64,000 nt of DNA from assembly GCA_031256825.1 (NCBI GenBank), contig JAIRPV010000001.1, positions 1 to 64,000 of the forward strand. Reading direction: 5' to 3'. The notes under the pieces were generated by a model, which saw only the letters and a program-made list of their open reading frames with translations, was not told the origin of the DNA and ran no database searches. Below, piece by piece: positions 51,073-58,744 of the stretch. Source of the DNA: Oscillospiraceae bacterium. Its GTDB lineage: Bacteria > Bacillota > Clostridia > Oscillospirales > Acutalibacteraceae. The first letter of the stretch is position 1; the number at the start of each line of letters is the position of its first letter. A program made the position numbers and the translations under genes.

Positions 51073-51773
51073 AGCTCCCATTCCTCCAAAACCGCCCGCA
51101 GGCGGTCCAGTTCCACGCCTTCCCGCCCGATGCGTTCGAGCCCGCGAACCCGCGCCGCAAGCAGCGCCCGTTCCTGCCGCAACAATTCCGCCGCCGCCGG
51201 ATGCGGGCACCGGCGCAACTCGCCGATATACAGATAGGATAACCCAGCCGGGGTATTTCCCTTGGAAGCGATGGCCCGCAGCGCGCCGTATGCCCGGCCC
51301 GCTTCGAAGCAGGCAAGCTCCTGTTCAATCATAAAGCCGTGCGAAAGCAGCCAGGCGCGCGCCTCCCAGGCGTGCCGCATGGGCTGTAGCACCAGCGTTG
51401 TGTGGCAAAGCCAGGCCGTCCGCTCCAGCAGCCGCGCCATCAGCGTGCCGCCCATGCCCGTTAGAATCCAGCAATCGGCCTCGCCCGGCGAAAAACTGCC
51501 GAATCCATCGGAAAGCCGCAGTTCCACGCTATCGCGCAAACCCGCCCGCTCCACCGTTTTCGCCGCGTTGCGCAGGGGGCCCTCGCCTATATCCGCCGCG
51601 ATTGCCCGGGGGCAGTGCCCCGTCTGCACCAGATAGACCGGCAAAAAAGCGTGATCCGTGCCAATGTCGGCAATCACCGCGCCCGGCGGCACAAGCTGCG
51701 CGGCCATGGCAAGCCGCGGCCGCAGACGAATGCTCGGAGCGGCGGCGGAAGCTGCGGGCGCCGGTTCAGTCAT
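51069..51773 (-). CDS. trmK: tRNA (adenine22-N1)-methyltransferase
   Basis: TrmK methylates adenosine 22 of tRNA. The 234-residue protein has the SAM-binding ADIGTDHAFLPVYLVQTG near residue 35 (core ADIGTDHAFLP), AADIGEGPLRNAAKTV, the ILTGMGGTLMARLLE motif (NTGMGG in most members) and the QPMRHAWEARAWLL region. The start at 51773 lies seven bases from an AGG in the end of the DUF1858 gene, which it overlaps by eight bases; an ATG at residue 23 is a less likely alternative. nif3 follows with an ATGA overlap. Confidence 0.93.
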   Translation of the reverse strand: MTEPAPAASAAAPSIRLRPRLAMAAQLVPPGAVIADIGTDHAFLPVYLVQTGHCPRAIAADIGEGPLRNAAKTVERAGLRDSVELRLSDGFGSFSPGEADCWILTGMGGTLMARLLERTAWLCHTTLVLQPMRHAWEARAWLLSHGFMIEQELACFEAGRAYGALRAIASKGNTPAGLSYLYIGELRRCPHPAAAELLRQERALLAARVRGLERIGREGVELDRLRAVLEEWEL

Positions 51774-51969
51774 TGGCCTGCAGGTGGTCGTTGAGCTTTT
51801 GCACCAGCGGCCCCGCATCCACGCCGTGCACGGCGCAGGCTTCTTCGATGGTCTCGCCCCGGCTGGCGGGGCAGCCCAGGCAGTGCATCCCCATTTCGAG
51901 GAAATAGGGGATGGTGGTGCGGTCGATATCCAGAATATCGCCGATGATGGTATCTTTTGTGATGGTCAT
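51766..51969 (-). CDS. DUF1858-domain protein
   Basis: A 67-residue protein that matches the small DUF1858 family: DTIIGDILDID followed by FLEMGMHCLGCPASRGETIEEAC with the conserved CxxC pair. The cysteines could bind a metal or take part in redox. Function is unknown; related domains occur in redox and hybrid-cluster-associated proteins. The ATG has GGAGGAG upstream. Confidence 0.9.
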   Translation of the reverse strand: MTITKDTIIGDILDIDRTTIPYFLEMGMHCLGCPASRGETIEEACAVHGVDAGPLVQKLNDHLQAND

Positions 51970-52010
51970 AGTCGATCTCCTCCATGAACGGTATCAATAA
52001 AAATAAGCCT

Positions 52011-55000
52011 TTATCGCCCCAGCTGCAATGTGATTTCGCCCCCGGCGATCTCCAGCGTCCTGCTGATATCCGGGCTGGGCAGCGGCGGGCCTTTCAGCAG
52101 CTGCTCCGCCAACACCTCCGCCATCAGCCGTTCGCAGGCGGCCTCCAGGGCAATTTGCAGGAAACAGCTTTCGGTGTGAATGGATACTTTGATCCGCTGC
52201 TCCACAGTGTAGCCCGCTTCGCGGCGCAGGGTTTGAATCTGCCGGATCACGTCGCGCACGGCGCCCTCCTGGCGCAGTTCTTCGGTGAGTGTGGTGTCAA
52301 GCGCAACCGTAATGGCGCCGTCTGCATTCCAGCCCGCTTCAGCGCCGGCTTTTGCCCGGAATTCGGTGCTCACAATGCCGGGTTTTGTTTTGCTTTGCAG
52401 CAAAAACAGGCTCGCGTCCAGCGGGGATTCCCAGCCCGGCACACACACCGCGCCGCCCGCTTCCGCCTGCTGCGCCACATAGCTCGCGTCCGCCGCGCTT
52501 AAAGCGGCAAGGTGTTCCTTAAAGGCGTTCACCTGCGATTTCAGCGCCGCGCCGGCCAGTTTGAAATTGACGGCGGGCACTTTGGTTTGCAGCGCTTCCG
52601 GGTCGGGCAGAAGGATCAGTTCTTTCACATTGAGTTCGTCGAGCATCTGCCGCTCCAGCAAGCGCACAGCGACCCGCGCCGCTTCGCCGCAGACCAGATA
52701 AAGGGTTTGCAGCGGCTGGCGCACCTTCAAGTTTTCTTCGTTGCGCAGCCGCAGGGCCGCGGCGATGATCTCGCGCACAAGCTGCGTCTGCTCCAGCAGG
52801 CCGTTGTCTTCCACACCGGCCAGCGGCCGGGGCCACTCGCTCAAATGGATGGACACGGGCACATCGGGTTCGGCGGCGCGCACGAGCTTTTGCCAGACGG
52901 CCTCCGTCTGGAATGGTATGATGGGGGCCATCACCTGCGCGGCGCTCTTGAGCGCAAAATACAGGCACCGATAGGCCGCGCGTTGATCGGCCTCGTCTTC
53001 ACTTTTCCAAAAACGCCGCCGGTTGAGCCGGATATACCAGTTCGAAACATCTTCCACAAATTCTTCGAACTCTTTCACCAGCACATAGGCCTTATAGGCG
53101 TTCATCAGCTCTGTGGCGCGCCGGATAAATTGATTCGCGCGCAGCAGCAGCCAGGTATCCAGCGGGCCGTTGGGTTTGATTTCGCCCGTCAGGCAGGGCT
53201 TGTCTAACTGATAATACGTATCAAAAAACGTGTGGATATTGCGGAACCCCAGCAGTTTGCGGCGGGCTTCGTCGCCCAGGTGAAACCCAAAGCGCACGTC
53301 GTTGGTGATGGGGTTGCCCGCAAACAGATACCGGATCGCGTCCGCCCCGATTTCTTCGGCGGCCTCGTTGAACTGGATCATATAACCGGTTTTGCTGAAC
53401 TTGCCGCCGTCTTCGCGCGCCACCATGCTATGGCACATCACATGCTCATACGGCGGGCGGTCTTCCAGCACAACAGACATGAACAGCATCGCATAAAACC
53501 ACAAACGCACCTGCTCGTTCATTTCCGTTACCCATTCGGCGGGGAAATTCTGCTTCCATTGCTCTTTGTCGCTAAAATAGCCCAGCGTGGAATACGGCAC
53601 AATGCCGGCGTCCATCCAGACGTCGCCTGTGTCGGGGATACGCTTCACGGGCTTGCCGCAGTGCGGGCAGAGGATTTCGATCTCGTCAATCCACGGCCGG
53701 TGCAGTTCAGGAGGGAGGAGGGAGGAGGGAGGAGGCAGGGGAGAACCGGCCTCTTCAGGGGGGAGGAGGGAGGAGGCAGGAGGCAGGGGGGAAACGATTT
53801 CTTCAGGAGGGAGTAGGGAGGAGGGAGGAGGGAGGGGGGATGTGGGAGTCTGCAATGCCGCAAGCTCTTCCTTCGAACCAACAACGGTCAGTTCGCCGCA
53901 GTGCGGGCAAGGGTAAAACGGCAGCGGCAAACCATAATATCGCTTGCGGCTGATGTTCCAGTCGCCCATGTTCTGCAGCCAGTCTTCCATGCGCCGCCCG
54001 CCGCTTTCCGGCTCCCATTTGACTTTGTGCGCGGCGGAAATCAGCCGCCCGCGCAGCTCCTGCGTAACATGTAGATACCAAGAGGGCACCAGCCGGAAAA
54101 TCACCGGCGTTTTGCAGCGCCAGCAAACCGGATAACTGTGCTCGTGGGGTTCCACCTTATAAAGCTTGCCGCGGGTTTGCAGCTGCCCGAACACTTCCTG
54201 CGCAATAGCGCCGCTGTCTTTGCCGCTGAAAAAGCCGAACCCCTCCAGGAACACGCCCAGATCATCCACCGGCATCAGCTGCGGCAGCTGTTCGCGCAGG
54301 CCCAGAGCAAAGTCTTCCGCGCCGCAGCCCGGCGCAATATGCACCACGCCCGTGCCCTCCTCGGCCGAAACGTCTTCCCAGCCAACAATCCTGTGCGGAA
54401 AACCCTGCTGCGCCTGGAGTTCCGGGAAGCAGGTTTCATATGCCAGGCCAACCAGCTCGCTGCCCTTTAAACTGCCCAGCACCTCCAGCTTGTCCGCGCC
54501 CAGCTGTTTGATGGCCTGCTTGGCCAGCACCAGCGGAGCCGCCTGGCTCTTCACCCGCACCAAAACATAGTCAATTTCCGGGTTAACCGCCAGCGCAACG
54601 TTCGAAGAAAGCGTCCACGGCGTGGTGGTCCAAACCAGAATGCGGGCGTCGGGCGGCAGGGCGTTGGCCTCCCGGGCCTTCTCCCCCTCCGCCTGGAGTG
54701 GCAGCTGAAAAAAAACGCTGTCGTGGGTCATCAGCTTGTAGCTGCCCGTCATCTCGTGCTCAGAAAGGCTCGTGCCGCAGCGGGGGCACCAGGGCATGGG
54801 CTTGTGCTCCTGCCGCAGCCAGCCGGATTCGTGGCATTTCTTCAGAAAATGCCAAATGCCGGCGATATTTTCGTCTGTATTGGTAAAGTAGTCGTTGCCC
54901 CAGTCCATCCACTGCCCAAGGCGCTTGGATTGTTCTGTGATGACCCCGGCATATTTGCGCACACGCGCCTTGCAGTCGCGCGTGAATCGATCCAGCCCAT

Positions 55001-55316
55001 AGGCCTCAATGTCGCGCTTATCGCCAAAACCCAGCTCTTTTTCCACGCCAATTTCCACCCAAAGCCCCTGCGAATCGAAGCCGTTCTGGCAGCGGCAGGC
55101 GTAGCCGCGCTGGAATTTGTAGCGGATATAAATATCTTTCAGGCTTCGCCCCCAGGCGTGGTGAATGCCCATGGGGTTGTTGGCGGTGATTGGGCCATCC
55201 AAAAAGCGGAACAGCGGCCGCCCGGCGGCCTGCGCGGCGCGCTTGCCAAAGCAATCCTCCGCTTCCCAGAATTGCAGTATCTCATGTTCTTCCTGAATGA
55301 GGTCTTGTTTTTCCAT
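52011..55316 (-). CDS. ileS: Isoleucyl-tRNA synthetase with Pro-rich repeat insert
   Basis: A 1101-residue class Ia synthetase. It has the HIGH-like DGPITANNPMGIHHAWGRS at residues about 39-57, GFDSQGLWVEIGVEKELGFG, WCPRCGTSLSEHEM, a zinc-like CPHCGELTVVG and the anticodon-binding end. The KMSKS loop is unusual: GGKFSKTGYMIQF. The sequence resembles a divergent subgroup of bacterial IleS rather than the standard Bacillus type. Residues 490-537 are three 16-residue copies of the form xxSPLPPPSSLLPPEE, encoded by a 3 x 48-bp repeat, just before HRPWIDEIEI. Without them the protein would have a normal length of 1053. The ATG has AGGAG upstream; no T-box leader is seen. Confidence 0.95.
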   Translation of the reverse strand: MEKQDLIQEEHEILQFWEAEDCFGKRAAQAAGRPLFRFLDGPITANNPMGIHHAWGRSLKDIYIRYKFQRGYACRCQNGFDSQGLWVEIGVEKELGFGDKRDIEAYGLDRFTRDCKARVRKYAGVITEQSKRLGQWMDWGNDYFTNTDENIAGIWHFLKKCHESGWLRQEHKPMPWCPRCGTSLSEHEMTGSYKLMTHDSVFFQLPLQAEGEKAREANALPPDARILVWTTTPWTLSSNVALAVNPEIDYVLVRVKSQAAPLVLAKQAIKQLGADKLEVLGSLKGSELVGLAYETCFPELQAQQGFPHRIVGWEDVSAEEGTGVVHIAPGCGAEDFALGLREQLPQLMPVDDLGVFLEGFGFFSGKDSGAIAQEVFGQLQTRGKLYKVEPHEHSYPVCWRCKTPVIFRLVPSWYLHVTQELRGRLISAAHKVKWEPESGGRRMEDWLQNMGDWNISRKRYYGLPLPFYPCPHCGELTVVGSKEELAALQTPTSPLPPPSSLLPPEEIVSPLPPASSLLPPEEAGSPLPPPSSLLPPELHRPWIDEIEILCPHCGKPVKRIPDTGDVWMDAGIVPYSTLGYFSDKEQWKQNFPAEWVTEMNEQVRLWFYAMLFMSVVLEDRPPYEHVMCHSMVAREDGGKFSKTGYMIQFNEAAEEIGADAIRYLFAGNPITNDVRFGFHLGDEARRKLLGFRNIHTFFDTYYQLDKPCLTGEIKPNGPLDTWLLLRANQFIRRATELMNAYKAYVLVKEFEEFVEDVSNWYIRLNRRRFWKSEDEADQRAAYRCLYFALKSAAQVMAPIIPFQTEAVWQKLVRAAEPDVPVSIHLSEWPRPLAGVEDNGLLEQTQLVREIIAAALRLRNEENLKVRQPLQTLYLVCGEAARVAVRLLERQMLDELNVKELILLPDPEALQTKVPAVNFKLAGAALKSQVNAFKEHLAALSAADASYVAQQAEAGGAVCVPGWESPLDASLFLLQSKTKPGIVSTEFRAKAGAEAGWNADGAITVALDTTLTEELRQEGAVRDVIRQIQTLRREAGYTVEQRIKVSIHTESCFLQIALEAACERLMAEVLAEQLLKGPPLPSPDISRTLEIAGGEITLQLGR
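53706..53849. repeat. Three tandem 48-bp repeats inside ileS
   Basis: Units at 53706-53753, 53754-53801 and 53802-53849 each begin with TTCAGG and hold a purine-rich core of heptanucleotides (GGAGGGA, GGAGGCA, AGTAGGG). Because 48 is a multiple of three, the reading frame of ileS is kept and each unit encodes 16 residues. Confidence 0.95.
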
Positions 55317-55381
55317 GGTTTGCTCCTGTTATTGGATTATTCGCCCTGCGCGTTCGGCCGCGCCCGGCAGCGTGGATGTCG

Positions 55382-55726
55382 TCAAAGATTTCGCCCGTCC
55401 GTGCCCCAGTGAACGGTCTCCGTGTATTTGATATAAACGTTCGCGGGGGATATCCCCAGCGTTTCTTCGAGCAGCCGGCAGACCTCGCCCGTCATCTCTT
55501 CGTAGGCCCGGGGCTGGCCCAGCCCGAAGCAGCTGACTTCCAAAAACGCCGCTTCGCGGGCTTTCTTGCCTCTAAAGTACATGGGCGTGTCGTCCGACAG
55601 CGAAATCATCAGGCTGTTTTCGCTCTTGCCCGGCAGCAGCGTTATCGCGTGGCCCAGGCCCTCTTTCAGAAGCTCTTTTTCGTTGTCGGCAATGCGGACG
55701 GATGTCGTCAGGGCGATCATTGGCAT
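55382..55726 (-). CDS. Tautomerase/MIF-family protein
   Basis: A 114-residue member of the macrophage migration inhibitory factor (MIF)/phenylpyruvate tautomerase superfamily. Proline follows the initiator Met (MPMIALTTSV), the catalytic base in this fold, and LMISLSDDTPMYFRGKK and NVYIKYTETVHWGTDG follow the MIF pattern. It should form a trimer. The substrate is unknown. AGGAGGAAA precedes the ATG. It lies between ilvE and ileS in the same direction, with gaps of 45 and 65 bases. Confidence 0.9.
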   Translation of the reverse strand: MPMIALTTSVRIADNEKELLKEGLGHAITLLPGKSENSLMISLSDDTPMYFRGKKAREAAFLEVSCFGLGQPRAYEEMTGEVCRLLEETLGISPANVYIKYTETVHWGTDGRNL

Positions 55727-55771
55727 AGCGGTTTCCTCCTATGATTTTTTCGCGCGTTCGTTCGCGGCCTG

Positions 55772-56836
55772 TCAGTCAATCACTTTCGTCCAGCCGAACG
55801 GATCGGCAAGTTTGCCCCACTGAATCCCCGTCAGCTCATCGTAAAGCCGCCGGGAAAGCGGGCCAATCTCGCCCCCGTTGATGATCAGCGGTTTGTCGCC
55901 GCAGCGCAGTTCGCCAATGGGCGATATCACCGCCGCCGTGCCCGATCCAAACGCCTCTTTCAGCCGCCCGGCCTGAGCCGCTTCTATCAATTCCTCCAGC
56001 GCCACGAGCCGTTCGGTCACTTTTACGCCCCAGCTTTGCAGCAGCGCAACGCAGCTTTTGCGCGTGATCCCGTCCAAAATGCTGCCTTGCAGCACAGGGG
56101 TAACAACTTCGTCTTCCAGCACAAAAAACACATTCATTGTGCCCACTTCTTCAATGTATTTGCGCTCCACGCCGTCCAGCCAAAGCACCTGGCTGTAGCC
56201 TTGCGCCTGGGCTTCCTCCTGCGCTTTGAGGCCGGCCGCATAATTGCCGCCGGTTTTGGTGTAGCCCATGCCGCCTTTCACCGCGCGCACGTAGTTTTGC
56301 TCCACATAGATTTTGACCGGGTTAAGCCCTTCGGGGTAATAGGCCCCCACGGGGCTTAAGATCACGGCGAAGATCAGCTGTTTGGCCGGGTGGACGCCCA
56401 CATGGGGTTCCGTGGCGAAAATATAGGGCCGGATATAAAGCGACGTGCCGTCTTCGGTCGGGATCCAGTCGGCGTCCTCTTTTACAAGCGTTTCAATTGC
56501 CTGCACGGCGAAGGCTTCGTCGAATTTGGGAATACAAAGGCGCTCATTGCTCAGGTTCAGCCGCGCCATATTCGCTTCCGGCCGGAACAGGCGGCATTTG
56601 CCATCCACGCCATGATAGGCCTTCATGCCCTCAAATACTTCCTGCCCATAATGCAAGCACATCGCGGCGGGATCGAGCGCTATTGGCCCATACGGCACAA
56701 TGCGCGGGTTGTTCCAGCCTTTGCCCTCGTCGTAATTCATCAAAAACATGTGGTCGGTAAAATAATTCCCGAAACCCAGATTGCTTTGATCCGGCTTCGC
56801 TTTGGGCGTTTTTGTGCGCTCTATTGTGATTTTCAT
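55772..56836 (-). CDS. ilvE: Branched-chain amino acid aminotransferase
   Basis: A fold-type IV PLP enzyme of 354 residues that makes Ile, Leu and Val from their keto acids. Matches to the family are LHYGQEVFEGMKAYHG, the PLP Lys in GMGYTKTGGNYAAGLKAQ (Lys in TKTGGNYA), EVGTMNVFFVLEDEVVTP and the closing FGSGTAAVISPIGEL (core GTAAVISP). The ATG at 56836 has AGAGGGG upstream; in-frame sequence farther upstream (to 57703) is antisense to cimA and not part of the protein. A strong promoter lies 40 bases upstream. It leads the long minus-strand run that includes ileS and an Lrp-type regulator. Confidence 0.96.
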   Translation of the reverse strand: MKITIERTKTPKAKPDQSNLGFGNYFTDHMFLMNYDEGKGWNNPRIVPYGPIALDPAAMCLHYGQEVFEGMKAYHGVDGKCRLFRPEANMARLNLSNERLCIPKFDEAFAVQAIETLVKEDADWIPTEDGTSLYIRPYIFATEPHVGVHPAKQLIFAVILSPVGAYYPEGLNPVKIYVEQNYVRAVKGGMGYTKTGGNYAAGLKAQEEAQAQGYSQVLWLDGVERKYIEEVGTMNVFFVLEDEVVTPVLQGSILDGITRKSCVALLQSWGVKVTERLVALEELIEAAQAGRLKEAFGSGTAAVISPIGELRCGDKPLIINGGEIGPLSRRLYDELTGIQWGKLADPFGWTKVID

Positions 56837-56872
56837 AGACAGCCCCTCTCTCTTAATTGATGATGGTATTTT

Positions 56873-56901
56873 ATTATAACAAAAGTTTATGAAGAATGCA
56901 A
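56873..56901 (-). promoter_or_regulatory. Promoter of the ilvE run
   Basis: On the minus strand: -35 TTGCAT (56896-56901), 17-base spacer, perfect -10 TATAAT (56873-56878). The nearly identical form of the nadB promoter suggests a common sigma-A type. Confidence 0.85.
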
Positions 56902-56999
56902 GGGTTTCGCCGAAAAATTTACGGTATTTTTTTATCCGGCGCTGCGGCGCGGCGTATGATTTACGCGCCCCGCTTCCCGCGCCCCGCCGCAGAAAGGCC

Positions 57000-57028
57000 T
57001 TGACTTTCCCCGCCGGAACTGGTATACT
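57000..57028 (+). promoter_or_regulatory. Promoter of cimA
   Basis: -35 TTGACT (57000-57005), 17-base spacer, -10 TATACT (57023-57028). An imperfect inverted repeat (TTTGTG ... CACAAA, near 57032-57048) covers the predicted start and could be an operator. The divergent ilvE promoter is 99 bases to the left. Confidence 0.75.
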
Positions 57029-57079
57029 AATTTTGTGACGCACACAAATTTTCATCATTTGCTTTGGAGGAAACCGCCC

Positions 57080-58657
57080 ATGTGCCAGGTTGCCATCTTC
57101 GATTCCACTTTGCGCGACGGCGCGCAGGCCGAAGGGATTTCTTTTTCCGTCAACGACAAGCTGGAGATTGTGCGTGCGCTCGACGCCATTGGCGTGCACT
57201 ATATCGAAGCGGGCAACCCGGCTTCCAATCCGAAGGAACTGGCGTTTTTCCGGCAGGCGGCGGGGCTGCGGCTGGAGCGCGCCGCGCTTTGCGCGTTTGG
57301 CTCCACTAGGCGCAAAAACAGCGCCGCGGCGGACGACGAAAATTGCGCCGCGCTGCTGGCGGCGGGCACAAAGGCCGTAGCCGCTTTTGGGAAAAGCAGC
57401 CTGCTGCATGTGCGCGAAATCTTGCGCACCACAGCCGAAGAAAATTTGGCCATGATTGAAGACACTTGCCGGTTTTTTGTTGAAAAAGGCCGCGAAATGA
57501 TATTCGACGCGGAGCACTTTTTTGACGGCTGGAAGCTGGACAAGGCATATGCCCTGGAAAGCCTGCGGGCGGCGGCAAGGGGCGGCGCCAAAACCCTGGC
57601 TCTTTGCGACACCAACGGCGGCGCGTTCCCCTGGGAAGTGGCCGCCATCACAAAGCTGGTCTGCGCCGAATTCCCGGAACTCGTCGTCGGCGTCCACGCG
57701 CACGACGACGGCGGCATGTCAACGGCCAGCTCCTGCGCGGCGGTTCGGGCCGGGGCGCGCCAAGTGCAGGGCACGTTCCTGGGCTTCGGCGAGCGCGTGG
57801 GCAACGCCAACTTGAGCGTGATCATCCCCAACTTGCAGCTGAAACTTGGCTACGCCTGCCTGGAGCCGGCGCAGCTGCGGCAGCTGACGGCCACGGCGCT
57901 GCACATTGCCTCCATCGCGAACGTGACCGTGCGCAAGGGCACGCCCTTCATTGGCGCAAGCGCCTTTGCGCACAAGGCGGGCATGCACGCGGACGGGGTG
58001 ATGAAAAACGCCGCGTCGTTCGAGCACATCGACCCGGCGGCCGTTGGCAACCGCAGGCGTTTTTTGATGAGCGAGGTAACGGGCAAGGCGGCCGTGCTGC
58101 CCCGCGTGCAGCGGATTTTCCCCGGCATTGACCCGAAAGGCGGGGAGCTGCGGCGCGTGGTTGACGCGCTGAAAGCCAAAGAATTCGAGGGCTACAGCTA
58201 CGAGGGAGCCGATGCGTCGTTCGATTTGCTGATCCGCCGCAGCCTGGGCGGCCTGCCATCTTTCTTTGAGCTGATCGGTTATAAGGTGCTCGATCAACTG
58301 CCCTACGGGGGCGAAAAAAGCGCAACAGCCACGCTGAAAATACGCGTTGGCGGCGCTGTACAAATCACAGCCGCCGAAGGCGACGGCCCCGTCAACGCGC
58401 TCGATATCGCCCTGCGCGAAGCGCTCACCGCCTTTTATCCGGTGCTGGGCAGCGTGCAGCTGCTCGACTATAAAGTGCGCATCATGGAAAGCTCCGTGGG
58501 CACCGGCACGCAGGTGCGCGTGCTCATCACCAGCGGCGACGGCAGCGCCCAATGGACGACCGTCGGCGTATCGCACGACATCATCGAGGCCAGCTGGGAA
58601 GCGCTGGTGGATTCGATTGGATACAAACTGCTGGAAGACGGCGGCGCAGCCGTTTAA
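57080..58657 (+). CDS. cimA: Citramalate synthase (CimA-type)
   Basis: A 525-residue acyl-transferring aldolase of the isopropylmalate/homocitrate synthase family. The catalytic domain begins with FDSTLRDGAQAEGISFSVNDKLEI (core STLRDGAQAEG), has metal-binding HAHDDGGM (His-x-His) and QGTFLGFGERVGNANL, then HKAGMHADGVMKNAASFEHIDP. The C-terminal part from about residue 390 is the LeuA-type regulatory domain that binds isoleucine or leucine. The closest type is citramalate synthase, which makes 2-oxobutanoate precursors from pyruvate and acetyl-CoA for isoleucine. The ATG at 57080 has GGAGGAAA upstream. It is divergent from ilvE. Confidence 0.9.
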   Translation: MCQVAIFDSTLRDGAQAEGISFSVNDKLEIVRALDAIGVHYIEAGNPASNPKELAFFRQAAGLRLERAALCAFGSTRRKNSAAADDENCAALLAAGTKAVAAFGKSSLLHVREILRTTAEENLAMIEDTCRFFVEKGREMIFDAEHFFDGWKLDKAYALESLRAAARGGAKTLALCDTNGGAFPWEVAAITKLVCAEFPELVVGVHAHDDGGMSTASSCAAVRAGARQVQGTFLGFGERVGNANLSVIIPNLQLKLGYACLEPAQLRQLTATALHIASIANVTVRKGTPFIGASAFAHKAGMHADGVMKNAASFEHIDPAAVGNRRRFLMSEVTGKAAVLPRVQRIFPGIDPKGGELRRVVDALKAKEFEGYSYEGADASFDLLIRRSLGGLPSFFELIGYKVLDQLPYGGEKSATATLKIRVGGAVQITAAEGDGPVNALDIALREALTAFYPVLGSVQLLDYKVRIMESSVGTGTQVRVLITSGDGSAQWTTVGVSHDIIEASWEALVDSIGYKLLEDGGAAV

Positions 58658-58681
58658 CGGGCGGGGCAGGCCACCAGCGCA

Positions 58682-58719
58682 AAAAAACGCCCCCACGCAA
58701 CAGCACGGGGGCGTTTTTT
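58682..58719. terminator. Bidirectional terminator between cimA and the acyl ligase
   Basis: A perfect 13-bp stem (58682-58694 with 58707-58719) with six A on the left and six T on the right. It ends cimA on the plus strand and the acyl-ligase gene on the minus strand. Confidence 0.93.
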
Positions 58720-58744
58720 GTTGTTTTTCAGCATATCCCTGCCC

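Noticed and set aside
56837..57703. A 289-residue N-terminal extension of the ilvE reading frame.
   Set aside because: It is antisense to cimA, crosses both promoters, and a normal IlvE start with a ribosome site exists at 56836.
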